Of a stretch of DNA of 37,923 nucleotides, positions 26,548 to 37,124 are shown piece by piece; position 1 is the first letter of the stretch; the number at the start of each line of letters is the position of its first letter. Under the pieces are notes generated by a model, which ran no database searches, was not told the DNA's origin, and worked only from the letters and a program-made list of their open reading frames with translations. The position numbers and the translations under genes are program-made. The stretch is from Candidatus Omnitrophota bacterium. GTDB taxonomy: Bacteria; Omnitrophota; Gorgyraeia; Zapsychrales; Zapsychraceae. The DNA lies in assembly GCA_015232535.1 (NCBI GenBank), contig JADFZM010000008.1:1-37923 (forward strand), in the 5' to 3' direction.

Positions 26548-27294
26548 TTAAGGCTCATCTTTTTTTCGGTAATCCCTAACTTCGATTAACTCCCCTTTTT
26601 CGTTATAGATCTTCTCCTGGGTCAGCTCTCCGGCAATATTATAGGACCTGGCGTAACCGCCTCTGTTTGTATTAGTTATGCTCCATTCGTACATGAGCTT
26701 TCCGTCACGGAAATACATCTTACCCTCCCCGGCCTCGGCATTATCGCTCATAACAAGGCGGTCACGAAAATCCCTTTTCATCTTGGTCGTTCCGTCATTA
26801 AAAAAATCTTCGTCATCAAGTAGCCGTCCGAAAGAATACTGCGCCTTGCGCTTCAATTGGCCGTTGGGATAAAACTCGCGGTAATCACCGCTTCTTTTAT
26901 TGTCCAGATAGAATTCTTCACCGCTTGTGCCGGTCGTAATATTGGTAAAAGCTACTCTTCCGTCAGGGATCTTTCCTTCGATCTCTAATACTTCTTCCCC
27001 GGAGCTCTTGAGGCGGGCGATTTCATCTTTGCCACTATAAAACACTTTTTCCGAAAACTGATGATTCGGATCAAGCCATATTTTCTCGGTTATTTCCTGC
27101 GGGTCTTGACTACGGGTTTTTTCGGCTACAATAAAACCGCTTTCTTTTGGCTTAGAAAGGTTTTCCGGCGCGGCCTTCTCGCGCATAATTCGGCTAATTA
27201 CTATCTGGTTTATCACCAAAAGCCCTAATAGCAAAAGACAAAAAACAATAACAGCGATTTTTTTTCCGGTTATGCGCCTGTCCTGCATATACAT
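26548..27294 (-). CDS. Membrane-anchored YwqK/MORN-repeat-like protein
   Basis: N-terminal TM; YREFYPNGQLKRKAQYSFG, GKMYFRDGKLMYEW and KIYNEKGELIEVRDY repeats. Confidence 0.75.
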   Translation of the reverse strand: MYMQDRRITGKKIAVIVFCLLLLGLLVINQIVISRIMREKAAPENLSKPKESGFIVAEKTRSQDPQEITEKIWLDPNHQFSEKVFYSGKDEIARLKSSGEEVLEIEGKIPDGRVAFTNITTGTSGEEFYLDNKRSGDYREFYPNGQLKRKAQYSFGRLLDDEDFFNDGTTKMKRDFRDRLVMSDNAEAGEGKMYFRDGKLMYEWSITNTNRGGYARSYNIAGELTQEKIYNEKGELIEVRDYRKKDEP

Positions 27295-27349
27295 TCCCTT
27301 TTTTAGAGTATTATACTACTAAAAATCACAAGAATAATTATCAATTGAA

Positions 27350-29980
27350 CTATTTAAGGATACTAACTAGTTTTTCCAATTCTTTTATGTGCACATCCAA
27401 GGAATTAAGCTGTTCTTTCGTATTATCGATTATTTCTTGCGGGGCTTTTGAGAGGAAGGATTCATTGTTTAACTTTGCGGCAAGAGCCTCATGATTATTC
27501 TTCAGCTTGGCTAAATCGGATTCTTTCTTTGCGCGCTCCTTTGCGACATCAATAAATTCTCCTAAAGGAATTATAAATTGCGATTGCCCGATGATGAAAG
27601 AAGCGGAGTTTATTATATCTTTGCCTGTTTTCCCGGAATGCAACTCTAGGCTGCAGTTAGAAAGACGGCTTAAAAGGCTCTCATTATCGTTTATCAGCGA
27701 AATAAAATCTTTATCAGATGAAAATACTTCGCATTTTATCTTATTTGTCCTGGCAATGTTCCAATCGGCGCGAATGTTGCGGATATTCGTTATGGAATTC
27801 AGCACCGACTGCATCCTATTTTCAGCCTCAAGATCAATTAGGCTTTTATCAAATGACGGCCAATTTTGCGTGCTTAAACAGCCGGATTCTGGATTAAGAT
27901 GACTCCATATTTCCTCCGTCACAAAAGGGATAAAGGGGCTCATCATCTTAAGCGATTCCCCTAAAACATAAAGCGTGATATTATTGGTATTTTCATCGTT
28001 CCACTTATCTTTTATAATCTCCAGATACCAATCGCAGAAATTCCCCCAAAAGAAATCATAGATCATGGTTTCAGCCTCTGAAAAACGGTATTTTTCTATC
28101 GCTTCCTCCACCTTCTGAAGCGTCGAATAGAATTTTGAAATAATCCAGCGGCTCGGAAGGCTTAATCCTTCCGTGTCGGATATTTTATATCCCGGGTTAT
28201 AATCGGAGGTGTTCATCAGAATAAGGCGGGACGCGTTCCATATCTTATTTGCGAAATTACGTCCGATCTCGAATTTTTCTTTAGAGATAAAAAGGTCCTG
28301 CCCGGAATTTATTATCAAGCTGAAACGTAAACTGTCCGCGCCGTATTCGGAGATTATTTCCAAAGGATCGATAGCGTTTCCTAAAGACTTGGACATCTTC
28401 CTCCCCTTCGCATCGCGTACCGTGCCGTGAATGTACACATCCGAAAAAGGGATATCTCCCATGAATTCAAGCCCAGCCATTATCATCCGTGCGACCCAAA
28501 AGAAAATTATTTCTGACGCGGTAAATAAAGATGTTGTGGGGTAATAAATATCCAAATCCTTGTTTTTTTGCGGCCAGCCGAAAGTGGCAAAAGGCCAAAG
28601 CCAGGAAGAAAACCATGTGTCCAGTACATCTTCATCCTGTTTAATGTCCTTCGAATCGCACCTCGGGCATTTTGGAGGATTATCCTTGCTTACAATAATG
28701 TTTTCTCCCTCCGGGCATTGCGGGCAATACCATACCGGGATCCTATGCCCCCACCAGATCTGCCTCGAGATACACCAGTCGCGGATATTTTCCATCCAGT
28801 TAAGATAAACCTTGGTCCAGCGCTCGGGATAGAATTTTATCTTCCCTGACTTGACCGCCTCCAATGCCGGTTCGGCCAGCGGCTTCATTTTCACGAACCA
28901 CTGTTTGGATAAATAAGGCTCGATAACGGTATCACAGCGGTAGCAGTGCCCGATCGAGTGGGTATGCTCATCGATCTTCTCCAAAAGACCCTTGGCTTTA
29001 AGCTCCTCAACAATTCTTTTTCTCGCCTCAAAACGGTCCAACCCCTTAAAATGCTTTCCGTTTTCGTTTATTTTAGCGTCAGGGTACATAACATTAAGGA
29101 ACTCTAATTCGTGGCGAAGCCCCATCGCATAGTCATTGGGGTCATGAGCGGGCGTAACCTTGACCGCCCCGGTGCCGAATGCGGGATCGACAAATTCATC
29201 GGCAATAATATTTATTTCCCTCTCCATCAAAGGAAGGATCAATTTCTTCCCGATGAAATCTTTATAACGCGGGTCCTTGGGATTGACGGCAACCGATGTG
29301 TCGCCGAGCATCGTTTCGGGCCGGGTGGTCGCAACCGTTACGTATTTATTTTTATCGTCTTTTAAAGGATAACGGATGTAATAAAGATTGCCTTTCTTCT
29401 CTTTATGCTCCGCCTCTTCATCCGAAAGCGCGGTCAGGCAACGCGGGCACCAGTTGATTATATATCGGCTGCGGTAGACCAACCCTTTTTCATAAAGCCA
29501 GATAAAAACCTCATTCACCGCATCGCTGTACGCTTCATCCATCGTAAATCTAGATCGCGGCCAGTCGCAGGAGGCGCCGAGCTTCTTGAGCTGATTGATT
29601 ATAGTATCCCCGTATTGGCTTTTCCACTCCCAAAGCCTTTTAAGCATGGCCTCGCGGCCTATTTGCTGGCGGGTCTTTCCCTCTTTGGCCAGTTGTTTTT
29701 CGACAACATTCTGGGTGGCTATCCCCGCGTGGTCAGTGCCCGGCATCCAGCAAGTATTAAAACCTTTCATCCTTTTAAAGCGGACAATAATATCCTGCAG
29801 GGTATTGTTTAATGCATGGCCCATGTGCAGGATTCCTGTTACATTCGGCGGGGGAATAACGACACTGTAAGAAGGCTGTCCGCTCTTTGAGGAAGCGTGA
29901 AAAACTTTTTCCTCGTCCCAGAGCTTGGCCCACTTATCGTCGGATTCCTTGAAATTATAACGCGGATATAATTCTTTCAT
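27350..29980 (-). CDS. valS: Valyl-tRNA synthetase
   Basis: PPPNVTGILHMGHALNNTLQD (HIGH), GRKMSKSLGNAIDPLE (KMSKS), WCISRQIWWGHRIPVWYC; start moved from 30007 to MKELYPRYNF. Confidence 0.97.
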   Translation of the reverse strand: MKELYPRYNFKESDDKWAKLWDEEKVFHASSKSGQPSYSVVIPPPNVTGILHMGHALNNTLQDIIVRFKRMKGFNTCWMPGTDHAGIATQNVVEKQLAKEGKTRQQIGREAMLKRLWEWKSQYGDTIINQLKKLGASCDWPRSRFTMDEAYSDAVNEVFIWLYEKGLVYRSRYIINWCPRCLTALSDEEAEHKEKKGNLYYIRYPLKDDKNKYVTVATTRPETMLGDTSVAVNPKDPRYKDFIGKKLILPLMEREINIIADEFVDPAFGTGAVKVTPAHDPNDYAMGLRHELEFLNVMYPDAKINENGKHFKGLDRFEARKRIVEELKAKGLLEKIDEHTHSIGHCYRCDTVIEPYLSKQWFVKMKPLAEPALEAVKSGKIKFYPERWTKVYLNWMENIRDWCISRQIWWGHRIPVWYCPQCPEGENIIVSKDNPPKCPRCDSKDIKQDEDVLDTWFSSWLWPFATFGWPQKNKDLDIYYPTTSLFTASEIIFFWVARMIMAGLEFMGDIPFSDVYIHGTVRDAKGRKMSKSLGNAIDPLEIISEYGADSLRFSLIINSGQDLFISKEKFEIGRNFANKIWNASRLILMNTSDYNPGYKISDTEGLSLPSRWIISKFYSTLQKVEEAIEKYRFSEAETMIYDFFWGNFCDWYLEIIKDKWNDENTNNITLYVLGESLKMMSPFIPFVTEEIWSHLNPESGCLSTQNWPSFDKSLIDLEAENRMQSVLNSITNIRNIRADWNIARTNKIKCEVFSSDKDFISLINDNESLLSRLSNCSLELHSGKTGKDIINSASFIIGQSQFIIPLGEFIDVAKERAKKESDLAKLKNNHEALAAKLNNESFLSKAPQEIIDNTKEQLNSLDVHIKELEKLVSILK

Positions 29981-30021
29981 TAAATGAGCCCCAAATTTAC
30001 ACAGCATTAGCGCTTGTAAAT

Positions 30022-30063
30022 TTGTCGGGTGAATTTATCCCGACAATCCTAATTTAATGTCGG
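30022..30063. repeat. Three-arm alternating inverted repeat upstream of valS
   Basis: + strand TTGTCGGG (30022-30029), CCCGACAA (30039-30046) and TGTCGGG near 30059: the middle arm can pair with either neighbour. Confidence 0.65.
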
Positions 30064-30104
30064 GGTTTTGTTAATTTAGTAGTTTATACTTGATAGACAG
30101 TGCG

Positions 30105-31673
30105 CTATTTCTTCCCGTCTTTTAGCATTTTATATTCTATTGCGTCCAAAAGCGCTTCCCAGCTGGCTTCAATAATATTCTCATGTACGCCGACGGTAGT
30201 CCAGGAATCAGTACTGTCCTGAGATTCGATAAGGACTCGGACCTTGGCCGCTGTCCCCTCTTTCGAATCGATAACCCGCACCTTATAGTCCCTCAAATGC
30301 ATTTCTTTTAAGGAAGGATAAAATTTAGTCAGGGCGTGCCTTAAAGCTTTATCCAAAGCATCGACGGGCCCATGCCCCTCGGAAGCCGAGAACATCTCCT
30401 CGCCGTTAACCTTAAGCCGGACGGTCGCCTCGGCAAAGGTGCGCCCATCGAAACGTTTTTCTGTCTGGACCTTAAAACTCTCCAGGTTGAATAAAGGCTT
30501 GTATTCTTTAAGTGTTTTTTTGACCAGCAATTCGAAAGAGGCATCGGCCGCTTCATACTGATAGCCGTTATTTTCCTTATCCTGGATTATTTCAAGAAGT
30601 TTTTTGGCCTCGGGGGAAGCCTTATCGAGCTTGATATTAAGTTTCTCCGCTTTTTTTATAATCGGCATTTTGCCGGCTAGCTCGGAGGTTATAAAACGGC
30701 GATGGTTACCGATCAGGTTCGGGTCAAGATGTTCATAGGCCTTCGGGTTTTTTAGCATCGCGTCTATATGCACCCCGCCTTTATGAGCAAAAGCCGAATG
30801 CCCGACAAAAGGGTTATTCCCGGGCAGTTTGATATTGCTCGTTTCGCTTATAAAATAAGCGGCCTCCATCAGCTTCTTGATATTATCCTGGGGAATAGTC
30901 TCAGTCTTCATTTTTGTGGATAAAATCCCGATCAATGTCCCCAAATCCGCATTACCGCAACGCTCACCAAGGCCGTTAAAAGTGCCCTGAATTTGGGTAC
31001 AGCCCGCCTCAACTGCAGCGAGGCTATTGGCAACCGCTAAGCCCAAGTCATTATGGCAATGAATTCCTAAATTAACTTCCGTCAATTTTCTTACTCCGGA
31101 GACGATCATTGCGATCTCCTCTGGAAGCGTGCCGCCGTTTGTATCGCAAAGTATTATTGTATCCGCCCCAGCTTCTTGAGCGGCGAGTATAGTCTTTAAC
31201 GCATACTCGCTATTGCTCTTATAACCGTCGAAGAAATGCTCGGCATCGTAGAAAACCTCTCTTTTTTTGCCTTTTAAGTAAGCAACCGAGCTTTTGATCA
31301 TCTCGATATTTTCATCAAGGGTGGTCTTCAAAACCTCCAGTACATGAAAATCCCAAGTTTTTCCGAAAATGGTTATCGTTTCCGTCCCTGACTCTATTAA
31401 AGCATTAAGATTAGCGTCATCTTCGGGTTTGATATTTGCCCGGCGGGTTGAGCCAAAAGCGGTTATAATCGTGTTTTTAATCCGTGATTTCTTTATCTGC
31501 TCAAAAAAACTTTTGTCCTTCGGATTAGAACCCGGCCAACCGCCCTCCACATAGGGAATACCAAGCTCATCGAGTTTCTCGGCGATCTTAACTTTATCAT
31601 TGGCCGAGAAGGATATCCCTTCGGTCTGCGAGCCGTCCCGCAATGTCGTATCGTACAAAATTACCTTTGGCAT
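30105..31673 (-). CDS. cimA: Citramalate synthase
   Basis: LYDTTLRDGSQTEGISFSANDKVKIAEKLDELGIPYVEGGWPGSNPKD; GIHCHNDLGLAVANSLAAVEAG; GERCGNADL. Confidence 0.95.
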   Translation of the reverse strand: MPKVILYDTTLRDGSQTEGISFSANDKVKIAEKLDELGIPYVEGGWPGSNPKDKSFFEQIKKSRIKNTIITAFGSTRRANIKPEDDANLNALIESGTETITIFGKTWDFHVLEVLKTTLDENIEMIKSSVAYLKGKKREVFYDAEHFFDGYKSNSEYALKTILAAQEAGADTIILCDTNGGTLPEEIAMIVSGVRKLTEVNLGIHCHNDLGLAVANSLAAVEAGCTQIQGTFNGLGERCGNADLGTLIGILSTKMKTETIPQDNIKKLMEAAYFISETSNIKLPGNNPFVGHSAFAHKGGVHIDAMLKNPKAYEHLDPNLIGNHRRFITSELAGKMPIIKKAEKLNIKLDKASPEAKKLLEIIQDKENNGYQYEAADASFELLVKKTLKEYKPLFNLESFKVQTEKRFDGRTFAEATVRLKVNGEEMFSASEGHGPVDALDKALRHALTKFYPSLKEMHLRDYKVRVIDSKEGTAAKVRVLIESQDSTDSWTTVGVHENIIEASWEALLDAIEYKMLKDGKK

Positions 31674-31676
31674 CTT

Positions 31677-32900
31677 TTAAATCCTTTCAAGCTCAAATAC
31701 CTTATGCAAGGCTTTAACCGCATTAGCAGCCTCGGTCTCCTTTATAATACAGGATATGCTTATTTCTGAGGTGCTAATCATATCAATGTTGATTTTATTC
31801 TTGGCTAAGGTTTGAAACATTTTTGCGGCAATCCCATGATGGGCGCGCATACCCGATCCGACGACCGAAACCCGGGCGATATTTTTATCGTGCAGCACCT
31901 CTCCGGCATTGATTTTTCGCGCGATTTTCTTTGCCGCGGTCAAAGCCTTGGCAAGCTCATTTTTCGGTACGGTAAAAGATATATCGGTCAACTTGGTATG
32001 GCTGACATTCTGGACTATAGTATCTACGACAGCTCCTGTTTTGGATACTTCGGTAAATATCTGCGCCGCTATTCCCGGCTGGTCGGGAACAGCGCAAATA
32101 GTGATCTTTGCCTCTTTGGTATTACTGGTTATGCCGGTTACGGCGATTGATTCGATCTTATCCGTTGTTTCTACTATCATCGTGCCTTCCTCCTTGGAAA
32201 AACTGGACCTTACATGTATTGGTATGTTATATTTCTTTGCTACTTCTATCGAGCGCGCCTGCATTACCTGCGCGCCTAAAGACGCCATTTCAAGCATCTC
32301 ATCGAAAGTTATTGTTTTGATCTTCTTGGCCGAAGGAACAATCCTGGGGTCGGTCGTATATACTCCTTCCACATCGGTAAAGATTTCGCAGACTCTTGCT
32401 TTTAATGCCTGGGCTAAAGCAACCGCGGTCAGGTCCGAGCCGCCGCGGCCTAAGGTCGTTATGTCATTATCCTCGGTCACCCCCTGGTATCCGGCGACAA
32501 TAACTATTTTTCCCTCCGCCAGGGCCTGATGGATCCTCTGCCCGGAAATTGTTTCAATACGCGCTTTGGTATGGCTTTTATCGGTTCTTATCCCGACCTG
32601 GTTCCCGGTGAAAGAAATCGCCTTATGGCCCAGTTCTTTGACGGCGATAGCCAAAAGAGCGCAGGAGATCTGCTCTCCCGTGGACATAAGCATATCCATT
32701 TCCCTCTCGGGAGGGTTTTTACTGACAGCGTATGCCATCTCCTCGATCTCATCGGTCGTATCACCCATCGCGGAAACAACAACAACCAGGTGGTTATTCT
32801 TCGTCTTTGACTCGACTATCCTTTTTGCGACAGCCTTTATCCGGTCGATATTGGCCACCGATGAACCCCCGAATTTTTGGACAACAATATACTTATCCAT
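31677..32900 (-). CDS. lysC: Aspartate kinase
   Basis: VVQKFGGSSVANIDRIKAVA; TLGRGGSDLTAVALAQAL; two ACT-like C-terminal regions. Confidence 0.97.
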   Translation of the reverse strand: MDKYIVVQKFGGSSVANIDRIKAVAKRIVESKTKNNHLVVVVSAMGDTTDEIEEMAYAVSKNPPEREMDMLMSTGEQISCALLAIAVKELGHKAISFTGNQVGIRTDKSHTKARIETISGQRIHQALAEGKIVIVAGYQGVTEDNDITTLGRGGSDLTAVALAQALKARVCEIFTDVEGVYTTDPRIVPSAKKIKTITFDEMLEMASLGAQVMQARSIEVAKKYNIPIHVRSSFSKEEGTMIVETTDKIESIAVTGITSNTKEAKITICAVPDQPGIAAQIFTEVSKTGAVVDTIVQNVSHTKLTDISFTVPKNELAKALTAAKKIARKINAGEVLHDKNIARVSVVGSGMRAHHGIAAKMFQTLAKNKINIDMISTSEISISCIIKETEAANAVKALHKVFELERI

Positions 32901-32924
32901 TTCTTTTTCCCGTCCTCCTTAGCA

Positions 32925-34127
32925 TTAAAGATGCTTTTTAGTAAAATAATTCATCAAATCTTCGCCGTTATCGAAGCGTAGCTCTTTTTCTTCAGCGCTT
33001 TTCTCGGTGAATTCCTCCCCTCCGTCATGAGGGATATTCTTCCCCCACAGGACGACTCCTACCGGTTTATCGGTATGAGTGCGCAATTCAATCGGGGTTT
33101 GATGGTCGGGCAAGACCATAATCCTCACATCATCCGTTTCGCTGAAATGATTAAGGATAGTCCCGACGATATTTTTATCAATCTGCTCGATAGCTTCTAT
33201 TTTAGCCCGGATATCGCCGTTATGGCCGGCTTCATCGGGTGCTTCAATATGGATAAAAACAAAATCTTTTTTCTTAAGGGCTGAAAGGGCATATTCCGCC
33301 TTCCCCAGATAATTCGTATCATAATAGCCGGTTATACCCGGTACTTTAATGATCTCAAGCCCGATTGTCTTGCCTATCCCGTTCACTAAATCAACCGCGG
33401 ATATGATCCCCCCGTCGAGCCCGTATTTCTCTTTAAATGACGGCAGTGTCGGCTTAACACCCTGCCCCCAAAGCCAGATCATGTTAGCCGGGTTTTCCTT
33501 TAAGTCGATCCTCACCTGATTTATAGGGTGTGATTTTAATACTTCCTTAGACTGTTCCATAAGCTTGATTATATCCTCGCTATGCATTCCCTTGGGCAGA
33601 AAAGCCCCGATCTCTTTCCCTAGAATATCGTGCGGAGGAGTCGTTTTAAGCTTCAGATAATTTTGCGGATCGCTGGATTTTATGACCGCCAGATGGCGAT
33701 AGCTTTTCCCGGCCACAAACCTTATATCTTTTGTGGACAGCGATTTGTTAAGCTCTTCGACCAAGACCGCCGCTTCTTTAGTTTTAATGTGCCCGGCGCT
33801 GTAATCCTCCATCACATTGTCAAAAATAGTGACCAAATTTGTCCGGAAAGCGACCTCATCTAAGCTGAGTTGCAGGTCCATGCTGGCGGCCTCCAAAGCA
33901 GCCCGGCCGGCCAAATATTTCCTCGGGTCATAACCGAGAAGCGACATATTGCCTACATCGGATCCGGCCGCCATACCTTCGGGAATCGTACGCACTACGC
34001 CGACGGAACCGTTTTTGGCGAGGAAATCCATATTGGTCCTTCTTGCCGCCTCAAGCGGAGTCTTTCCGCCCAATGCGGGGATTGGATTATCTGCCATTCC
34101 ATCAGGAACTATGACAATGTATTTCAT
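32925..34127 (-). CDS. aPGM-family protein; probable non-ThrB homoserine kinase
   Basis: IVPDGMADNPIPALGGKTPLEAA, PEGMAAGSDVGNMSLLGYDPRKYLAGRAALEAASM, IHIEAPDEAGHNGD; located in a lysC/thrC/hom cluster lacking thrB. Confidence 0.88.
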   Translation of the reverse strand: MKYIVIVPDGMADNPIPALGGKTPLEAARRTNMDFLAKNGSVGVVRTIPEGMAAGSDVGNMSLLGYDPRKYLAGRAALEAASMDLQLSLDEVAFRTNLVTIFDNVMEDYSAGHIKTKEAAVLVEELNKSLSTKDIRFVAGKSYRHLAVIKSSDPQNYLKLKTTPPHDILGKEIGAFLPKGMHSEDIIKLMEQSKEVLKSHPINQVRIDLKENPANMIWLWGQGVKPTLPSFKEKYGLDGGIISAVDLVNGIGKTIGLEIIKVPGITGYYDTNYLGKAEYALSALKKKDFVFIHIEAPDEAGHNGDIRAKIEAIEQIDKNIVGTILNHFSETDDVRIMVLPDHQTPIELRTHTDKPVGVVLWGKNIPHDGGEEFTEKSAEEKELRFDNGEDLMNYFTKKHL

Positions 34128-34748
34128 TTATGTCCGCTCCAAAGCCTTTACCAATTCCTTAGCTAAATTCTTTTTATTGTACTGCTCTGATAAAATGACC
34201 GAATTTCTGTCAATTATAAAACCCCTGTATTCGCCCTTAGTAAAACTATTGGCCACAACCAAGTCGCAACCGGACTGCTTAATTAATCCTTTAGCTTTAA
34301 ATTTCGCCGTTGCTGAGGTCAAAGCTTCCTCCAACTTGAACCCTACTAATCTTGATCCGGGTGAAATCTTTTTTATTGAATTTATTATCTTCTCCGACGG
34401 GATAAGCTCAAGCCTCAAACTCTTCTTTTTTGAGTCAATCTTGCCTGTATATGCACTCTTTAGCTTATAATCGGACACTGCTGCAGCGTGGATAATAAAA
34501 TCATAACCTTTTTTAAGCTCTTTTTTGAGCAAGGAGGATATTTCATCAAAAAACTTATAATTAAGAATTTGTACTCCTTTTAGATCAAGCCGAACAGTTA
34601 CCGGGCCCATGAGCAATGTTACCTTTGCCCCTTTCTTAATTAACTCTAAGGTGATAAGCTGCCCCATTTCCCCGGATGAAATATTGCTTATAACCCTAAC
34701 ATCATCAATCGGAACCCAGGTCGCTCCGCAAGTAACTAAAAACTTCAT
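34128..34748 (-). CDS. coaB: Stand-alone phosphopantothenate-cysteine ligase (CoaB domain)
   Basis: MKFLVTCGATWVPIDDVRVISNISSGEMGQLI, FIIHAAAVSDYKL, KLVGFKLE-type region; no CoaC domain in the ORF. Confidence 0.88.
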   Translation of the reverse strand: MKFLVTCGATWVPIDDVRVISNISSGEMGQLITLELIKKGAKVTLLMGPVTVRLDLKGVQILNYKFFDEISSLLKKELKKGYDFIIHAAAVSDYKLKSAYTGKIDSKKKSLRLELIPSEKIINSIKKISPGSRLVGFKLEEALTSATAKFKAKGLIKQSGCDLVVANSFTKGEYRGFIIDRNSVILSEQYNKKNLAKELVKALERT

Positions 34749-34785
34749 TGATTTAAGTTTGCTTCTTTTCATATGTGAAAGAACT

Positions 34786-35838
34786 TTATAACCCTATAAC
34801 ATCCAAAAGGTCTTTTAACTTGGCTTCGACGGAGACCGGCTGGGAAACATTTTTGATCGCGATATTCGGATCTTTTAGGCCATGGCCGGTCAAAGTGCAA
34901 ACAATTCTCCCCTTTTTCCCCTTAAAATATTCCTTCTTCCTTAGCTTGATCACCCCCGCAACTGAAGCGGCTGATGCCGGCTCCACAAAAACTCCGTCAT
35001 ACTTTGCAAGCATCTTATATGCTTCGATAATTTCCTCATCTGTAACTATATCTATCAGCCCTCCCGATTCATCCCGGGCGGCAACAGCCTGTTTCCAGCT
35101 GGCAGGATTTCCTATCCTGATTGCGGTGGCAATAGTTTCCGGCTTATCGATAATCTTGTCATAAACTATAGGCGCTGAATCGGCCGCCTGAAAACCAAGC
35201 ATCTTAGGAAGCTTCCTGGAAGATTTATTTTCGAAATATTCTTTATAGCCTTTCCAATAGGCGGTGATATTACCCGCATTACCCACAGGAATGGCATGAA
35301 AATCAGGCGCGTCTCCCAAATTGTCGCAAATCTCAAAAGATGCGGTCTTCTGCCCTTCTATACGAAAAGGGTTAACTGAATTAACAAGAACTATAGGATA
35401 CTTCTGTGATATCTCCTTGACCAAAGTCAAAGCTTGGTCAAAGTTGCCTTTAATCGCAATGACCTGGGCATTATGGATCATGGCCTGCGCCAGCTTGCCT
35501 AAGGCGATATTGCCCTCGGGGATCAAGACAACGCTTTTCATCCCGGCGCGAGCGGCATACGCCGAAGCCGAGGCTGAAGTGTTACCCGTCGAAGCGCAGA
35601 TGACGACCTTTGCCTTATCCTCCAAGGCCTTTGATATGGCCATAGTCATTCCCCTGTCCTTAAACGAGCCGGTCGGATTGAGCCCTTCATATTTTAAAAA
35701 AACTTCCAGGCCAGTTAATTCAGACAAACACTTAGAAGGAATAAGCGGAGTATCCCCCTCCAACAAAGTAACTACCGGGGTTTTGTCGCCGACCGGGAGA
35801 AACTTCCTGTATTGCTCGATTACGCCTTTATGGCTCAT
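34786..35838 (-). CDS. thrC: Threonine synthase
   Basis: [53 protein letters not shown]-Lys motif. Confidence 0.96.
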   Translation of the reverse strand: MSHKGVIEQYRKFLPVGDKTPVVTLLEGDTPLIPSKCLSELTGLEVFLKYEGLNPTGSFKDRGMTMAISKALEDKAKVVICASTGNTSASASAYAARAGMKSVVLIPEGNIALGKLAQAMIHNAQVIAIKGNFDQALTLVKEISQKYPIVLVNSVNPFRIEGQKTASFEICDNLGDAPDFHAIPVGNAGNITAYWKGYKEYFENKSSRKLPKMLGFQAADSAPIVYDKIIDKPETIATAIRIGNPASWKQAVAARDESGGLIDIVTDEEIIEAYKMLAKYDGVFVEPASAASVAGVIKLRKKEYFKGKKGRIVCTLTGHGLKDPNIAIKNVSQPVSVEAKLKDLLDVIGL

Positions 35839-37124
35839 AATTTTTCCATTCGAATCGCGACCGGTTTTTTCCGAATGATAGAAAGTTCGGCTATCTTATC
35901 CAGCGCCTGACGTAATTCTTTCTCGGTTATATAATCGGTCAACATAACAACCGGAACTGCCGCCATCCAATTATGGGCTTTTTGAGTGACGGAATTTATA
36001 CCGATACCGTGCTTTCCCAGTATGCCGGTTATTTTCGATAGAACACCTGGTTTATCAATAGCCTGCAGACGGATATAAAACCTTGTCTGGACATTATTTA
36101 TCGCCTTAATCCGAACATTTTTTGCCTCGCTGTATATATTGCAAATCAAATTCTCATCGTAATCTTTAGATGCCAAGTTAATAAGATCACTCACAACCCC
36201 TGAGGCCGCGGTCATCTGACCGGCACCCTGACCGGATATCATGAGCTCTCCTAACGGGTCGGCATCCAAATAAATCGCGTTGTAAACGCCGTTTATAGAC
36301 GCCAAGGGATGCTCCTTCGGTATCAGCGTCGGATGCACACGGGCTTCGATCCGGTCGTTCTCCTTTTTAGCGATTGTAAGCAGCTTGATAACCAAACCCA
36401 GGGAATCGGCATATTCGATATCGGCGTGCGAAATATCTTTTATGCCTTCTTTGTAAATATCTTCGCCTTTGATGAATTTACCGAAGGCAAGATATGTTAG
36501 AATCGCCAGTTTATGCGCCGAATCCATTCCGTTGATATCTAATACCGGATTACTTTCGGCGTAGCCCTTTTTCTGAGCAAGCTTAAGCGCCTGAGAAAAA
36601 GTGATCTTATTTTTTGTCATCTCCGAGAGAATGAAATTACAGGTACCGTTAATTATGCCGTAAAGCCGCTGCACTTTATTACCGGCTATGCCTTCGGTTA
36701 TTCCTTTGATAATGGGTATCCCAGCTCCCACGGAAGACTCAAAATAGATGTTCCTTTTTTTCTCCCTGGCCAACCGGAAAAGCTCCCTGCCGAAGGTGGA
36801 TATGACCGCTTTATTGGCGGTCACAACATGCTTGCCGCGTTTAAGAGCGCCCGTTATTATTTCTTTAGCCGGATGAAGGCCGCCTATTAACTCAACAACG
36901 CAGTCAATAGACTTGTCCTCTAGGATATCTTCGAATTTGGTAGTTAAGTATGCCCGGCCCAATCCGGAGGTGTCCCTTTTACTGATCTTCACATCGCAAA
37001 CCGATTTTATGGCAAATTCAGTCTTGAATTTATTGCGGATATAATTCTTCCTCTGGTTTAAGAGTTTGGCTACACCGCTTCCCACAACCCCGTAACCGAT
37101 CAGCCCGATATTAAGCTTATTCAT
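35835..37124 (-). CDS. hom: Homoserine dehydrogenase
   Basis: [41 protein letters not shown]-terminal ACT-like region. Confidence 0.97.
   Translation of the reverse strand: MNKLNIGLIGYGVVGSGVAKLLNQRKNYIRNKFKTEFAIKSVCDVKISKRDTSGLGRAYLTTKFEDILEDKSIDCVVELIGGLHPAKEIITGALKRGKHVVTANKAVISTFGRELFRLAREKKRNIYFESSVGAGIPIIKGITEGIAGNKVQRLYGIINGTCNFILSEMTKNKITFSQALKLAQKKGYAESNPVLDINGMDSAHKLAILTYLAFGKFIKGEDIYKEGIKDISHADIEYADSLGLVIKLLTIAKKENDRIEARVHPTLIPKEHPLASINGVYNAIYLDADPLGELMISGQGAGQMTAASGVVSDLINLASKDYDENLICNIYSEAKNVRIKAINNVQTRFYIRLQAIDKPGVLSKITGILGKHGIGINSVTQKAHNWMAAVPVVMLTDYITEKELRQALDKIAELSIIRKKPVAIRMEKL

Noticed and set aside
28209-29870. Multiple plus-strand ORFs opposite valS
   Set aside because: Shadow ORFs; valS motifs on the other strand are unambiguous.
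30008-30104. T-box riboswitch upstream of valS
   Set aside because: I could not find the conserved T-box sequence or a specifier-loop layout; only alternating short arms are present.
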